This document shows, in pieces, positions 34,542 through 43,674 of a DNA stretch of 64,000 nt (its first letter is position 1; each line of letters starts with the position of its first letter). Origin of the DNA: an uncultured Megasphaera sp. (GTDB lineage Bacteria > Bacillota > Negativicutes > Veillonellales > Megasphaeraceae); contig CAKPVJ010000002.1 of NCBI GenBank assembly GCA_934193515.1, positions 102,991-166,990 on the forward strand, in the 5' to 3' direction. Under the pieces are notes generated by a model. That model searched no databases. It saw only the letters and a program-made list of their open reading frames with translations, and had not been told where the DNA came from. A program made the translations under genes and the position numbers.

Positions 34542-36520
34542 GTTCGTTTAAACAACTTTGCCAATTCATCCGGCGTAAACCGCACGATAATCGGTCGGCC
34601 GTGCGGGCACACATACGGCTTTTCCGTGTGAAACAAATCTTCCAGCAGCTGTTTCATCTGCCGGATGTTCAGCGTATCTCCGGCCTTGACTGCACCATGG
34701 CACGACAAATACGCCAAGGAGCGGTGACGCAGCGTCGCTTTGTCCAAGCCGTTGTTTTCATGCAGGGCTCGGCAAATATCCTGCAGGGAATCGGCAATAT
34801 CGCTGGTCTGCAAATCGCAGGGAACTTCTTCGACACGCAACGTTGTCGGGCCGGCTTCCGAATAAGTATAGCCCAAATCCTCAAACACGTCGCGCCGTTC
34901 CAGCAAAAGGGTCATGTCTTCGGCATCGACTTCTACAAATTCGGCAGTCAGCAGCTGCTGGCTCGGCATTTTTTCTACCCGTTTGCAGAACGTATCATAG
35001 CGGATGCGTTCGTGAGCAGCATGCTGGTCTACGATATACAAATCCTGTCCTTTTTTGGCAATAATGAAGCAGTCCGCCACTTCCCCCAAGGGAATAAAGA
35101 CGTCGTCATCGCCGTCAAACGTAATTACCGGCGTATCCGCAGCCGGTGGTGTTTCCCGTGCTTCCAACGCCTTAGCAAACGCGTCTGTCTGCTCTGTTTC
35201 GGTACGAGGCGTATAGGCCGCATCTCTTGGTGAAATGGCTGTACGGCCGCCTGCCTGATGCATTGGAGACGGTTCGGTGCGATACGCCGGAGCCTGCCGT
35301 TCCTGCAGCGGCGGCAGCGATGTCGCATCCTTTCGTCCGTCTGCTCTATCTGGGACAAACGGCAGCGGTGCCTTGGGCGGCTGGCTGGGCGTATCAAACG
35401 GCAGGGACTGTGCTTCCAACGCAGCGGCCTGCGGTGTTTTCTTCTGTTCCAATGCTTGTTCTTTTTCTTCTATACGCGCAATTTTATACGAAGGCAGTTC
35501 GACTGTCGCAGCAATTTCTTCCGGCTTGTCCTGGGCGACCAGTGCCGTAATGATGCTGTGATAAATCGCTCTGTAAATAGCCTGTTCATCGGCAAATTTG
35601 ATTTCTGTTTTAGACGGATGGACGTTGACATCTATCGTCGCCGGATCCACATGGACGTGCAGCATGACAAAGGGATAGCCTGATTTGGGCAGCATCGCAT
35701 GATACGAATTTTCAATCGCTTTAAACATAAGCGGATTATGGACAATACGCTGATTGACAATGCAGGTCTGCCAAGCCCGCGTGCTTTTCAGTACTGACGG
35801 CTTGCCTACATATCCTTCAATAAAAATGCCGTTGTCATCGTAAGAAATCGGAAAAATTTCTTTGGCCAGCGACGCGCCGTAAATGTTGGCAATCGTTTCT
35901 TTCAGGTCACCGCCGCCGCCCGTATGTACCGTCGTTCTGCCGTTATTGGTAAACGTAAAGGCGACAGCCGGCTCTGCCAGCGCCAGCTTGGTCAGCATTT
36001 CACTGATTTTGGCACTTTCTGTCCGTTCACTTTTCAAAAACTTTCGCCGTGCCGGTGTATTGTAAAATAAGTCGCTGACTTCCATCGTCGTGCCGACAGG
36101 CGCACCGACCTGGTCTTCTGCCGTAATGACGCCGCCGTCCAGCAAAAGGTGCGTAGCAAACTCATCGTCTGGACGCCGGGTCGTAATCTGCATATGAGAA
36201 ACGGCAGCAATGCTCGGTACGGCTTCGCCGCGGAACCCCAGTGAGCTGATGGAAAAAATATCTTCAACCGAGCTGATTTTACTCGTCGCGTGGCGGATGA
36301 TGCATTTATGTGCATCTTCAGCACTCATGCCGCATCCGTCATCGGTCACGCGCATGTACGACTGGCCGCCGTCGGCGATTTCTACTTCAATCGCCTTGGC
36401 TCCGGCATCAATCGCGTTTTCTATCAGCTCTTTGATGCACGAAGACGGCCGCTCTACGACTTCACCGGCAGCAATTTTGTTGCGCGTCGCTTCGTCCAAA
36501 ACGTTGATAATCGAACTCAC
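34538..36520 (-). CDS. mutL: DNA mismatch repair protein MutL (endonuclease type)
   Basis: Couples MutS recognition to strand incision. The 660-residue protein has the GHKL ATPase motifs (IAAGEVVERPSSCIKELIENAIDAGA, DDGCGM, TLGFRGEA-like SSLGFRGEAVPS). A variable linker of about 140 residues follows, then the dimerisation domain. The nuclease metal motif there is DQHAAHERIRYD and the downstream motif is CPHGRP, so it should nick DNA itself, as in organisms without MutH. The last residue of the first motif is D instead of the usual E. The start is GTG 36520, overlapping the mutS stop as GTGA. Confidence 0.97.
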   Translation of the reverse strand: MSSIINVLDEATRNKIAAGEVVERPSSCIKELIENAIDAGAKAIEVEIADGGQSYMRVTDDGCGMSAEDAHKCIIRHATSKISSVEDIFSISSLGFRGEAVPSIAAVSHMQITTRRPDDEFATHLLLDGGVITAEDQVGAPVGTTMEVSDLFYNTPARRKFLKSERTESAKISEMLTKLALAEPAVAFTFTNNGRTTVHTGGGGDLKETIANIYGASLAKEIFPISYDDNGIFIEGYVGKPSVLKSTRAWQTCIVNQRIVHNPLMFKAIENSYHAMLPKSGYPFVMLHVHVDPATIDVNVHPSKTEIKFADEQAIYRAIYHSIITALVAQDKPEEIAATVELPSYKIARIEEKEQALEQKKTPQAAALEAQSLPFDTPSQPPKAPLPFVPDRADGRKDATSLPPLQERQAPAYRTEPSPMHQAGGRTAISPRDAAYTPRTETEQTDAFAKALEARETPPAADTPVITFDGDDDVFIPLGEVADCFIIAKKGQDLYIVDQHAAHERIRYDTFCKRVEKMPSQQLLTAEFVEVDAEDMTLLLERRDVFEDLGYTYSEAGPTTLRVEEVPCDLQTSDIADSLQDICRALHENNGLDKATLRHRSLAYLSCHGAVKAGDTLNIRQMKQLLEDLFHTEKPYVCPHGRPIIVRFTPDELAKLFKRT

Positions 36521-39114
36521 TGTATGCCACTCCCTTCTTTCGCTTCTTTCTGCAGTTCATATAAGAAAGAAATCGCTTCAATCGGCGTCATGCTGGACAC
36601 GTCAATAGACAGCAGCTTATCGACAACAGGACTGGTAAACAAGCTGTCTGCAGCCGGAGCCGCTGTCTGCGGTGCTGCAGGGGCAGCTGTAACGGTCGGT
36701 GTTCCCTGTGATTCCAGCTCAGCCAAAATCACATCAGCCCGCTTGAGCAGGCTTTCCGGCAGTCCGGCCAGTCTAGCGACATGCAGGCCATAACTGCGGT
36801 CTGCTCCGCCAGGAATAATCCGCCGCAAAAACTTGATATTTTTGCCTCGTTCTTTGACAGCTACCGTATAGTTTTTGATTTTTTCCGACATGTTTGCCAT
36901 ATCCGTCAATTCATGATAATGCGTCGCAAAGAGCGTCATGGCGTGAATATGTTTCAAGCAGTATTCAATGACAGCCCGAGCAATCGACATACCGTCAAAG
37001 GTACTCGTGCCGCGGCCGATTTCATCCAAAATCAATAGACTGCGGCTCGTCGCATGCTGCAGAATATACGATACTTCTTTCATTTCGACCATAAAGGTAC
37101 TTTGTCCCGTCAAAATATCATCGCTGGCGCCAATACGCGTAAAAATACGGTCTACCGGGCAAATAGACGCTTCCCGCGCCGGAATAAACGAGCCGACCTG
37201 CGCCATCAAAATCAAGACAGCAATCTGCCGCATGTACGTCGATTTACCTGCCATATTGGGGCCGGTAATGACAAGAATTTCGTGATTCGTATGATTCATC
37301 GTGACATCGTTGGGCACAAACAATTCATTTTTGAGGAATTGTTCAATAATCGGATGCCGACCGTCTTTAATCTGGATGACTTGGTCCCGATTCAGTCCCG
37401 GCCGAACGTAACGGTTGTCATGGGCCGCGCAGGCCAGACTGTATAAGCAGTCGATGCGCGCAATGGCACGGGCTGTCTGCTGCATCGACGTAATATGACC
37501 CTGTATGTCTTGGCGAATCTGCCCAAACAGCTGGTATTCCAAGGCCAGCATGCGTTCCTGTGACGTCAGTACTTTTACTTCAAACTCTTTCAGCGCCGGT
37601 GTAATATACCGTTCGGCATTGACCAGCGTCTGTTTGCGGACATAATAGTCCGGAATCGGCAGCGTATTGGCATGGGAAATTTCAAAATAATAGCCGAACA
37701 CCTTGGTGTAGCCGATTTTCATTTTGATGCCCGTCTTTTCTTTTTCTTCTTCTTCCAGCTTTTTGAGAAACTCTTTGCTGTTGGCTGCAATGGAGCGAAT
37801 TTCATCCAGTTCCTTGGAATAGCCGTCACGAATAACGCCGCCGTTGCGGATGACGACACCCGGTTCGTCTTTGATGCCCCGGCACAACAAGTCATATACG
37901 TCCTGATGCGGGCTCATGCGGGCTTCCAACTCTTTGAGCAGCTCCGAAGACGCGCCTTGTATAATATTCTTCAGCTTAGGAATGACGGCCAGCGATTCCC
38001 GCAGGGCTACCAAATCTTTCGGGCTGGCTGTACCCGTTTCGATACGCGTCAGTATCCGTTCAAAATCATAAATGCCGTCGAGCGTATCGGCTATATCCTG
38101 GCGCATAATTTCATGATTAATGATGTCTTCTACGGCATCCTGCCGCTTGGTAATTTCGCCAATCCGCAGCAGCGGCGCTTCCAGCCATTTGCGCAGCAGC
38201 CGACCTCCCATAGCGGTTTTGGTCTTGTCCAGTACTGCCAGCAGCGTGCCTTTGCGGCCGCCGTCACGGACATTCTGTGTAATTTCCAAATGACGCAGGC
38301 TGGCTCCGTCTACAACCAGACGGCTGTCATTATCGATGCGTTCCAGCGAGCTGATATGATGAATATCCGACTGCATGACTTCACGGACATAGGTCAGCAG
38401 CATGCCGATGCATTCTGCCGCCGTTCCTGCAGCAGCCCAATCTTTTTCATCAAAATACGGCGCGCCGATATCGGCATAATCTGTCATGTCATCGGCAGCA
38501 AAAGGTGTGACCGTGCATTGTGCCAGCCGGTTACGCAAATACGTCAATATCGGTTCTATGTATGCGTCCATATGAGCATAAATCAATTCACTGGGTTCAT
38601 ACACAGAAAAAATATCAAACAGCACGTCTTCCATTGCCGAAACGGGGCATGCCGACCAAAGGCATTCCCCTGTCGTGACATCCATCAGCGCAATGGAAAT
38701 CATATCATTTTTTTCGCTGATACAGCTGATATAGTTGTTTTTCTTAGAAGCAACCGCGTTTTCCAAGGTAATCGTCCCAGGCGTAATGACTTTGATAATC
38801 TTGCGCTTGACAATCCCCTTAGCGAGTTTTGGATCTTCCATCTGTTCGCAAATCGCGACTTTATAGCCTTTGTGAACCAGCCGTTCAATATACGTATCCG
38901 CAGAATGAAACGGTACGCCGCACATGGGCACGCGTTCGTTTTTGCCGACGCCTCGCCCGGTCAGCGTCAAATCCAATTCCCGTGATGCCGTCAAGGCGTC
39001 ATCATTAAACATTTCATAGAAATCGCCAAGCCTAAAAAACAAAATTTTGTCTTTGCACTGCTCTTTGACTTCTAAATATTGCTTCAACATAGGAGTCATC
39101 TTTTTTTCAGCCAA
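36517..39114 (-). CDS. mutS: DNA mismatch repair protein MutS
   Basis: Recognises mismatches and small loops. The 865-residue protein has the clamp-forming N-terminus FFRLGDFYEMFNDDA with the mismatch-wedging F-x-E (FYE). It also has the Walker A GPNMAGKSTYMRQ, Walker B ILDEIGRGTSTFDG and the C-terminal helix-turn-helix region. TTG 39114 is chosen as start (AEKKMTPMLKQYL) because AAGGAGG lies just upstream and the product then aligns with family N-termini. An in-frame ATG 42 bases earlier would add an untypical extension. It lies between miaB and mutL. Confidence 0.97.
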   Translation of the reverse strand: MAEKKMTPMLKQYLEVKEQCKDKILFFRLGDFYEMFNDDALTASRELDLTLTGRGVGKNERVPMCGVPFHSADTYIERLVHKGYKVAICEQMEDPKLAKGIVKRKIIKVITPGTITLENAVASKKNNYISCISEKNDMISIALMDVTTGECLWSACPVSAMEDVLFDIFSVYEPSELIYAHMDAYIEPILTYLRNRLAQCTVTPFAADDMTDYADIGAPYFDEKDWAAAGTAAECIGMLLTYVREVMQSDIHHISSLERIDNDSRLVVDGASLRHLEITQNVRDGGRKGTLLAVLDKTKTAMGGRLLRKWLEAPLLRIGEITKRQDAVEDIINHEIMRQDIADTLDGIYDFERILTRIETGTASPKDLVALRESLAVIPKLKNIIQGASSELLKELEARMSPHQDVYDLLCRGIKDEPGVVIRNGGVIRDGYSKELDEIRSIAANSKEFLKKLEEEEKEKTGIKMKIGYTKVFGYYFEISHANTLPIPDYYVRKQTLVNAERYITPALKEFEVKVLTSQERMLALEYQLFGQIRQDIQGHITSMQQTARAIARIDCLYSLACAAHDNRYVRPGLNRDQVIQIKDGRHPIIEQFLKNELFVPNDVTMNHTNHEILVITGPNMAGKSTYMRQIAVLILMAQVGSFIPAREASICPVDRIFTRIGASDDILTGQSTFMVEMKEVSYILQHATSRSLLILDEIGRGTSTFDGMSIARAVIEYCLKHIHAMTLFATHYHELTDMANMSEKIKNYTVAVKERGKNIKFLRRIIPGGADRSYGLHVARLAGLPESLLKRADVILAELESQGTPTVTAAPAAPQTAAPAADSLFTSPVVDKLLSIDVSSMTPIEAISFLYELQKEAKEGSGIQ

Positions 39115-39125
39115 TATAATCCTCC

Positions 39126-40454
39126 TTAGTGAACTAAATGTCCTTTCAATACCCACGTTTGTCCTTTGTCTACCACAACGGATACGGTATCGCCGATAGC
39201 GACGGAGCCGTCATTTTCCCAAATAATCATCTTGTTGCCCCGCGTGCGGCCAAACCAATGATTTTCATCGTTTTTGGTCGGCCCTTCGACGATGACTTCA
39301 TACGTTTTGTGTTCCATCGCCTGATTCCACTGCAGGCTGTATACGTTTTGCACATCCATCAGGCGCTGCAGGCGGCGGCTTTTTTCTTCCTGCGGAATCT
39401 GATCTTCCATCTTGGCTGCCGGTGTTCCGGTCCGTGGAGAATAAATAAAGGTGTACGCCATATCATACTGGACGCGGCGAAGCAGGTCGAGCGTTTCCTG
39501 AAACATTTCTTCTGTTTCTCCGGGAAACCCGACAATCAAATCGGTCGTCAATACCAAATCAGGAATACGTTTGCGCGCATAGTCTACCAGTTCCATGTAA
39601 TGTTCGACGGTATAGCCGCGGTTCATTTTTTTGAGCAGTCGATCTGAGCCGCTTTGAATCGGCAAATGCATCTGGTTGACTACTTTTTTGCTGTCTGCAA
39701 TCGCATCAATCATAGCAAACGTCATGTCCTTGGGATGGCTTGTCATGTAGCGAACTCGTTCGATGCCGTCGATTTGGTCTACAGCCTGCAGCAGTGCTGA
39801 AAAATCCGTACCGTCCTTCAAATCCATGCCGTAAGAATTGACGTTCTGCCCCAGCAGCGTAATTTCCTTATACCCTTCTTGGGCAAGGCCTTCAATTTCC
39901 TTGACAATATCCGCAATGGGACGGCTCACTTCCCGGCCCCGTACATACGGCACGATGCAGTACGTGCAGAATTTGTTGCAGCCATTCATAATCGGTACCC
40001 AAGCAAAGAATTTTTGGAACCGTTTCGTCGGCAAATCATGAAATGCCGGTGTCGACATATCCGCTGCCATGTAATGTTGGGCTTTTCCCTGGCGTTCTTT
40101 GATGAGCTCTGTCAATTTATGGATATTATGCGTACCAATGACCAAATCAATATGCGGCGCCCGTTCAAAGAGCTTGTCCTGCCATTCTTGGGCCATACAG
40201 CCGGCAACGGCAATAATCAAATTCTTATTGCGTTCTTTCAAATGCTTGAGCTCGCCGATTTTCCCCAAGGTTTTGCCCTCAGCCGTTTCGCGGACGCAGC
40301 ACGTATTGAGCAAAATCACGTCGGCCATATCCATATCTTCCGTCATGTGGTATCCCAATGCTTCCAACTGTCCAGCATATCGCTCACTGTCAGACACATT
40401 GGCCTGACAGCCATAACTAATAATATGATAAAATTTATTGCTCTGAAAATCCAT
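39126..40454 (-). CDS. miaB: tRNA-2-methylthio-N6-dimethylallyladenosine synthase
   Basis: A radical-SAM enzyme that adds the methylthio group to i6A37, acting after MiaA. The 442-residue protein has the three cysteines of the auxiliary cluster (SYGCQANVSDSE, NTCCVRETAEGK, AGCMAQ). The radical-SAM motif is CNKFCTYC and a C-terminal TRAM domain ends in VVDKGQTWVLKG. ATG 40454 has GGAG 9 bases upstream; the frame opens 96 bases earlier across the promoter. It is the first gene of the operon miaB-mutS-mutL-methyltransferase-miaA-ynbB-like-rnmV-rsmA. Confidence 0.97.
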   Translation of the reverse strand: MDFQSNKFYHIISYGCQANVSDSERYAGQLEALGYHMTEDMDMADVILLNTCCVRETAEGKTLGKIGELKHLKERNKNLIIAVAGCMAQEWQDKLFERAPHIDLVIGTHNIHKLTELIKERQGKAQHYMAADMSTPAFHDLPTKRFQKFFAWVPIMNGCNKFCTYCIVPYVRGREVSRPIADIVKEIEGLAQEGYKEITLLGQNVNSYGMDLKDGTDFSALLQAVDQIDGIERVRYMTSHPKDMTFAMIDAIADSKKVVNQMHLPIQSGSDRLLKKMNRGYTVEHYMELVDYARKRIPDLVLTTDLIVGFPGETEEMFQETLDLLRRVQYDMAYTFIYSPRTGTPAAKMEDQIPQEEKSRRLQRLMDVQNVYSLQWNQAMEHKTYEVIVEGPTKNDENHWFGRTRGNKMIIWENDGSVAIGDTVSVVVDKGQTWVLKGHLVH

Positions 40455-40503
40455 GTATATGCTCCATTTTCTGTGAAATTCATAAAAAGTAGTTTGACAC
40501 TTT

Positions 40504-40532
40504 ATAATACCATTTATAGGCTTTCTAAGCAA
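40504..40532 (-). promoter_or_regulatory. Promoter of the miaB-mutS-mutL operon
   Basis: On the minus strand TTGCTT (40532-40527), 17 bases, TATTAT (40509-40504), 50 bases before the miaB ATG. Confidence 0.55.
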
Positions 40533-40656
40533 TATATAAGATATATCCACCCATCATATATGCCTGTTCTCCTAACAATACTGTTCAAACGTTAATAGAG
40601 TATCAAACTTATCCCAGCGTTTCATCATGTAGTTCCCTTCCATACTGGTTGCATGC

Positions 40657-40691
40657 CAAAAAAGAGCCGTCGCATGCGCAACGGCTCTTTA
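40657..40691 (-). terminator. Intrinsic terminator of the ompM-like gene
   Basis: On the minus strand AAAGAGCCGTTGC pairs with GCGACGGCTCTTTTTT (one mismatch) around a short loop. It lies 72 bases after the porin stop. The rest of 40533-40656 holds nothing I can name. Confidence 0.85.
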
Positions 40692-40762
40692 CCTGATGAT
40701 ACTATCAGAAAAGAATGTGATACAAATCAGGGAGTCATCAAAAGACCCACGGCCCCTATTTT

Positions 40763-42097
40763 TTAGAAGAAGCAGCTAACTTCAATATTGGTAAATTCAC
40801 TGGGATCGCCGCCGATTTTAGCCCGTGACCCAAAGGTCTGGCCTGCCGTCAGGACTACGTTTTTAGCCAATACATAGGTAACGCCTGCTCCCCAGGAACG
40901 GATGTTGTCCAGCATATCGCCGTACCGCCAGGAACCGGCAAAGCCATACAGGGCATATGGGTCTGCGTCGATGTATTCCAACCAGCCCATCCAAGACCCT
41001 TTAGCAGAGGGGACGGCCTTGCCGTAACTTACTTTGACACCCCACAAATCGGCATCTTTGTCAGTAGTTGTTTCATTTTGTTTGGAAATGCGCTGATAAT
41101 CTCCCAGTACATTCCAAGAATCTGCCAATTTTACGGACAGGTAGCCGCCTAAGACATGGTCCAAATTTTTAGCCATGGCTGTCGTCGGGTTTTCACCTGC
41201 ACTGCCGGAATGATTGAACTGATTGTAGTATACGCCAGCGCCTACACGCCCAAACGTGCCGTCAATCATGGCATAGCCGGCTTTGAGATTTTGCAGGTCT
41301 TGTCCTTTTCGGTCTTTGATATTGGCAAAGATAAAATCACTGTCTTTTTTAAATTTGCCGTAGCCGCCGGTCAGTTTCCATCTGCCGCTGGTATATGCAG
41401 CCTGAGCGCCATCAAAGGCATGGCTGTATTGCAGGCCCAAGCCGCCGCCCATTTTGTACGTATAGCGGCCGACCGTCGTCGTCCAATGACTGTCCGGCGT
41501 ATATTCGACATTGGCTAGACGCGTGAAGGGATTGTTTTTCTTCGTAGAAGCTGCCTGATTGTCTGCAAATCCCTGTTCATCTGTCGTCAGTTGATAGTGT
41601 ACTTTGACGCGGTCATTGACCTGCGCATTAGCGTTGATATTGACATGATAATCCCAAGAGCTGTCATTTTTCTTGCCCAGCGAATGGCCATCACGACCCT
41701 GGCTTTGACTGCGGTAGCGGATACGGGCATCGCCGCTGAGGGTTACATTTCCCGTCTTATTTTCCAAGGCCGTAATGCGAACGCCGAGTGACTTCAACTC
41801 GTCTGCATATTCATCTGCTAAGCGATGAATCAAGGCACGCTGTTCTACGGAAGCCGAATCCATATGAGCCATGGCTTTGGCTGTCATTTCTGCCGCTTCA
41901 TACCGTGTAATCGTACGGCCGCCTTGAAAATACTGGCCGTCTATCCCTTGGATGACACCAGCATCCGCCAGCATGACAACAGACTGATAAGCCCAGCTGT
42001 CTGTCGGTACATCGACAAACGGATTGGCAGCAAAGGCTCCCACAGTTCCTGCCATCATCGTCATTCCCAGCAGCAAAGCTGCTTTTCGTTTTATCAT
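40763..42097 (-). CDS. OmpM-type porin with S-layer homology domain
   Basis: An outer-membrane channel that also tethers the membrane to peptidoglycan, a hallmark of Negativicutes. The 444-residue precursor has a signal peptide (KRKAALLLGMTMMAGTVGAFA), one SLH domain (FVDVPTDSWAYQSVVMLADAGVIQG, then TITRYEAAEM) and a short coiled-coil stalk (RLADEYADELKSLGVRITALENK). An approximately 330-residue beta-barrel follows, with alternating aromatic strands such as VTLSGDARIRYRSQ and WTTTVGRYTYKMGGG. It ends in EVSCFF; a C-terminal Phe is the usual sorting signal for BamA. Promoter and terminator are its own. Confidence 0.93.
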   Translation of the reverse strand: MIKRKAALLLGMTMMAGTVGAFAANPFVDVPTDSWAYQSVVMLADAGVIQGIDGQYFQGGRTITRYEAAEMTAKAMAHMDSASVEQRALIHRLADEYADELKSLGVRITALENKTGNVTLSGDARIRYRSQSQGRDGHSLGKKNDSSWDYHVNINANAQVNDRVKVHYQLTTDEQGFADNQAASTKKNNPFTRLANVEYTPDSHWTTTVGRYTYKMGGGLGLQYSHAFDGAQAAYTSGRWKLTGGYGKFKKDSDFIFANIKDRKGQDLQNLKAGYAMIDGTFGRVGAGVYYNQFNHSGSAGENPTTAMAKNLDHVLGGYLSVKLADSWNVLGDYQRISKQNETTTDKDADLWGVKVSYGKAVPSAKGSWMGWLEYIDADPYALYGFAGSWRYGDMLDNIRSWGAGVTYVLAKNVVLTAGQTFGSRAKIGGDPSEFTNIEVSCFF

Positions 42098-42166
42098 TTC
42101 CTATACCCCCAACTATCTTGTGATTTTTACTGTATACATATATTCCGTATGGCATATGCAGGTTTC

Positions 42167-42196
42167 ATTATACCGTCGTTTTTACCATTTCGTCAA
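42167..42196 (-). promoter_or_regulatory. Promoter of the ompM-like gene
   Basis: On the minus strand TTGACG (42196-42191), 18 bases, perfect TATAAT (42172-42167). The leader to the ATG is about 70 bases. Confidence 0.65.
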
Positions 42197-42264
42197 CAAA
42201 CATCATGGGTCTCTTGTTATCAAATCCACAAGACATTGCTGCCCAGCTATGATTTTCTATGATA

Positions 42265-42302
42265 AAAAAACTCCCGAACCGCAACGATTCGAGAGTTTTT
42301 CG
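42265..42302 (-). terminator. Intrinsic terminator of the M20 gene
   Basis: On the minus strand AAAAACTCTCGAA pairs with TTCGGGAGTTTTTTT (one mismatch), loop of about 8 bases, 14 bases after the stop. Confidence 0.85.
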
Positions 42303-42316
42303 TGTGTCATCCGTGT

Positions 42317-43495
42317 TTATTTATTAGCTTTCAGCCAATCAATTGCTGTCTGAGCATATACGCCGGAGCCGCCGGACAAAATGGATTCATCAGACGTGAA
42401 GTAGTTGCTGTGATTGGGATATACGGCGTTGCATGCCGGATTATAGGTGCCAACAAGGAGAAAACTGCCTGGCTTTTTATCCTGATAAAAAGCAAAATCT
42501 TCGCCGCCCATGACCAAGTCATGATCGTACAAGGCGTCTTTGCCCAATACTTCTGCAACAGCCTGTTTGACAATATCCGTGCAGGCTGCATCATTGACTG
42601 TCGGCGGTACAATATATTCATAGTCCAATTCAGCCGTCGCACCGTATGCTTCTGCTGTCGATTTGACAATACGTTCCATTTTTTCTTTTAATTCTTTGCC
42701 GATTTTTTTGTCAAAGTAACGTGTCGTCCCATCCAGATAGGCTTCGCCGCCGACAATGTTCCAACGGTCGCCGCCTTTAAACGTACCCACTGTTACTACT
42801 ACGGGATCTACGGCACCAAACTGACGGGATACCAATGTCTGCAGATTCATGACCATGGCAGAGCCGACGACAACGGCATCGATGCCGGCCTGCGGCTGAG
42901 AGCCATGAGACTGTTTGCCATGAATTTTGATAGTAAATTTATCTGTGGCTGCCATAAACGGGCCGGAACAAGCACTAATCTTGCCAGCAGGCGTATCCGC
43001 CCAAATATGACCGCCAAAAATAGCGCCGACTTTGGAGAACCAATCGCCAAAGCGCATCATATACGGGGCTCCTTGACCGATTTCTTCTGCCGGCTGGAAT
43101 ACGAGGTATACTGTACCATATATTTCGTCTTTCATATCGAGAAGCATTTTAGCGGCGCCCAACAGCATCGCCATGTGATTATCATGCCCGCAGGCATGCA
43201 TTTTGCCAACGTTTTTGGAAGCAAACGGAAGGCCTGTCGTTTCCGTAACAGGCAGTGCATCAATATCAGCACGCAATGCTACGGCGTTTCCTTCATGTGC
43301 CCCTTTTATAACCCCTACTAAACCTGTATTTTTTTCCGGATTGATTTCATACGGGATTCCCATTTCATCTAATTTTTGAGCGATGCGTTTCGTCGTTTCA
43401 ACTTCCTGCATGCTCAGTTCCGGATATTGATGAAATTCACGGCGTATATCACAAACATAGTCGCGATATTTTTCTACTAAATCTTTCATTTCCAT
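42317..43495 (-). CDS. M20 family amidohydrolase
   Basis: A zinc amidohydrolase of the hippurate hydrolase, aminoacylase and N-acyl-diaminopimelate deacetylase group. The 392-residue protein has FHQYPELSMQEVET, ALRADIDALPV, the metal motif MHACGHDNHMAMLLGAA, FQPAEEIGQGAPYM with the catalytic Glu, GGHIWAD and the late MGGEDFAFYQ. The dimerisation insert begins at KFTIKIHGKQSHGSQP. The physiological substrate cannot be told. ATG 43495 is preferred over 43513, which lies in the GGGGGAG ribosome site. It is divergent from the Lpd-like gene. Confidence 0.93.
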   Translation of the reverse strand: MEMKDLVEKYRDYVCDIRREFHQYPELSMQEVETTKRIAQKLDEMGIPYEINPEKNTGLVGVIKGAHEGNAVALRADIDALPVTETTGLPFASKNVGKMHACGHDNHMAMLLGAAKMLLDMKDEIYGTVYLVFQPAEEIGQGAPYMMRFGDWFSKVGAIFGGHIWADTPAGKISACSGPFMAATDKFTIKIHGKQSHGSQPQAGIDAVVVGSAMVMNLQTLVSRQFGAVDPVVVTVGTFKGGDRWNIVGGEAYLDGTTRYFDKKIGKELKEKMERIVKSTAEAYGATAELDYEYIVPPTVNDAACTDIVKQAVAEVLGKDALYDHDLVMGGEDFAFYQDKKPGSFLLVGTYNPACNAVYPNHSNYFTSDESILSGGSGVYAQTAIDWLKANK

Positions 43496-43539
43496 AACAG
43501 GCCACTCCCCCATTTTTATATTTTCTCAACTACATTGTT

Positions 43540-43567
43540 ATGGTATCACGATTTATAGAAAAGTCAA
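43540..43567 (-). promoter_or_regulatory. Candidate promoter of the M20 gene
   Basis: On the minus strand TTGACT (43567-43562), 16 bases, TACCAT (43545-43540). Confidence 0.4.
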
Positions 43568-43602
43568 ATGGTAATCAAGGGTATAAATTCTTTTTTATAT
43601 TC

Positions 43603-43654
43603 TTGCCAACAGTTTCATTTTTTCGTATACTAAATGTATACACTTTTTGTATAC
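43603..43654 (+). promoter_or_regulatory. Lpd-like gene promoter with three GTATAC elements
   Basis: TTGCCA (43603-43608), 17 bases, TATACT (43626-43631). The palindromic hexamer GTATAC occurs at 43625-43630 (inside the -10), 43636-43641 and 43649-43654. The last two form the inverted repeat TGTATAC-N7-GTATACA over the start region. This is a likely operator. Confidence 0.55.
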
Positions 43655-43674
43655 ATAAGGAGGTATAAATAGTT

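Noticed and set aside
37672..38985. 437-codon plus-strand frame opposite mutS
   Set aside because: mutS is unmistakable on the other strand; the antisense frame has no family features or ribosome site.
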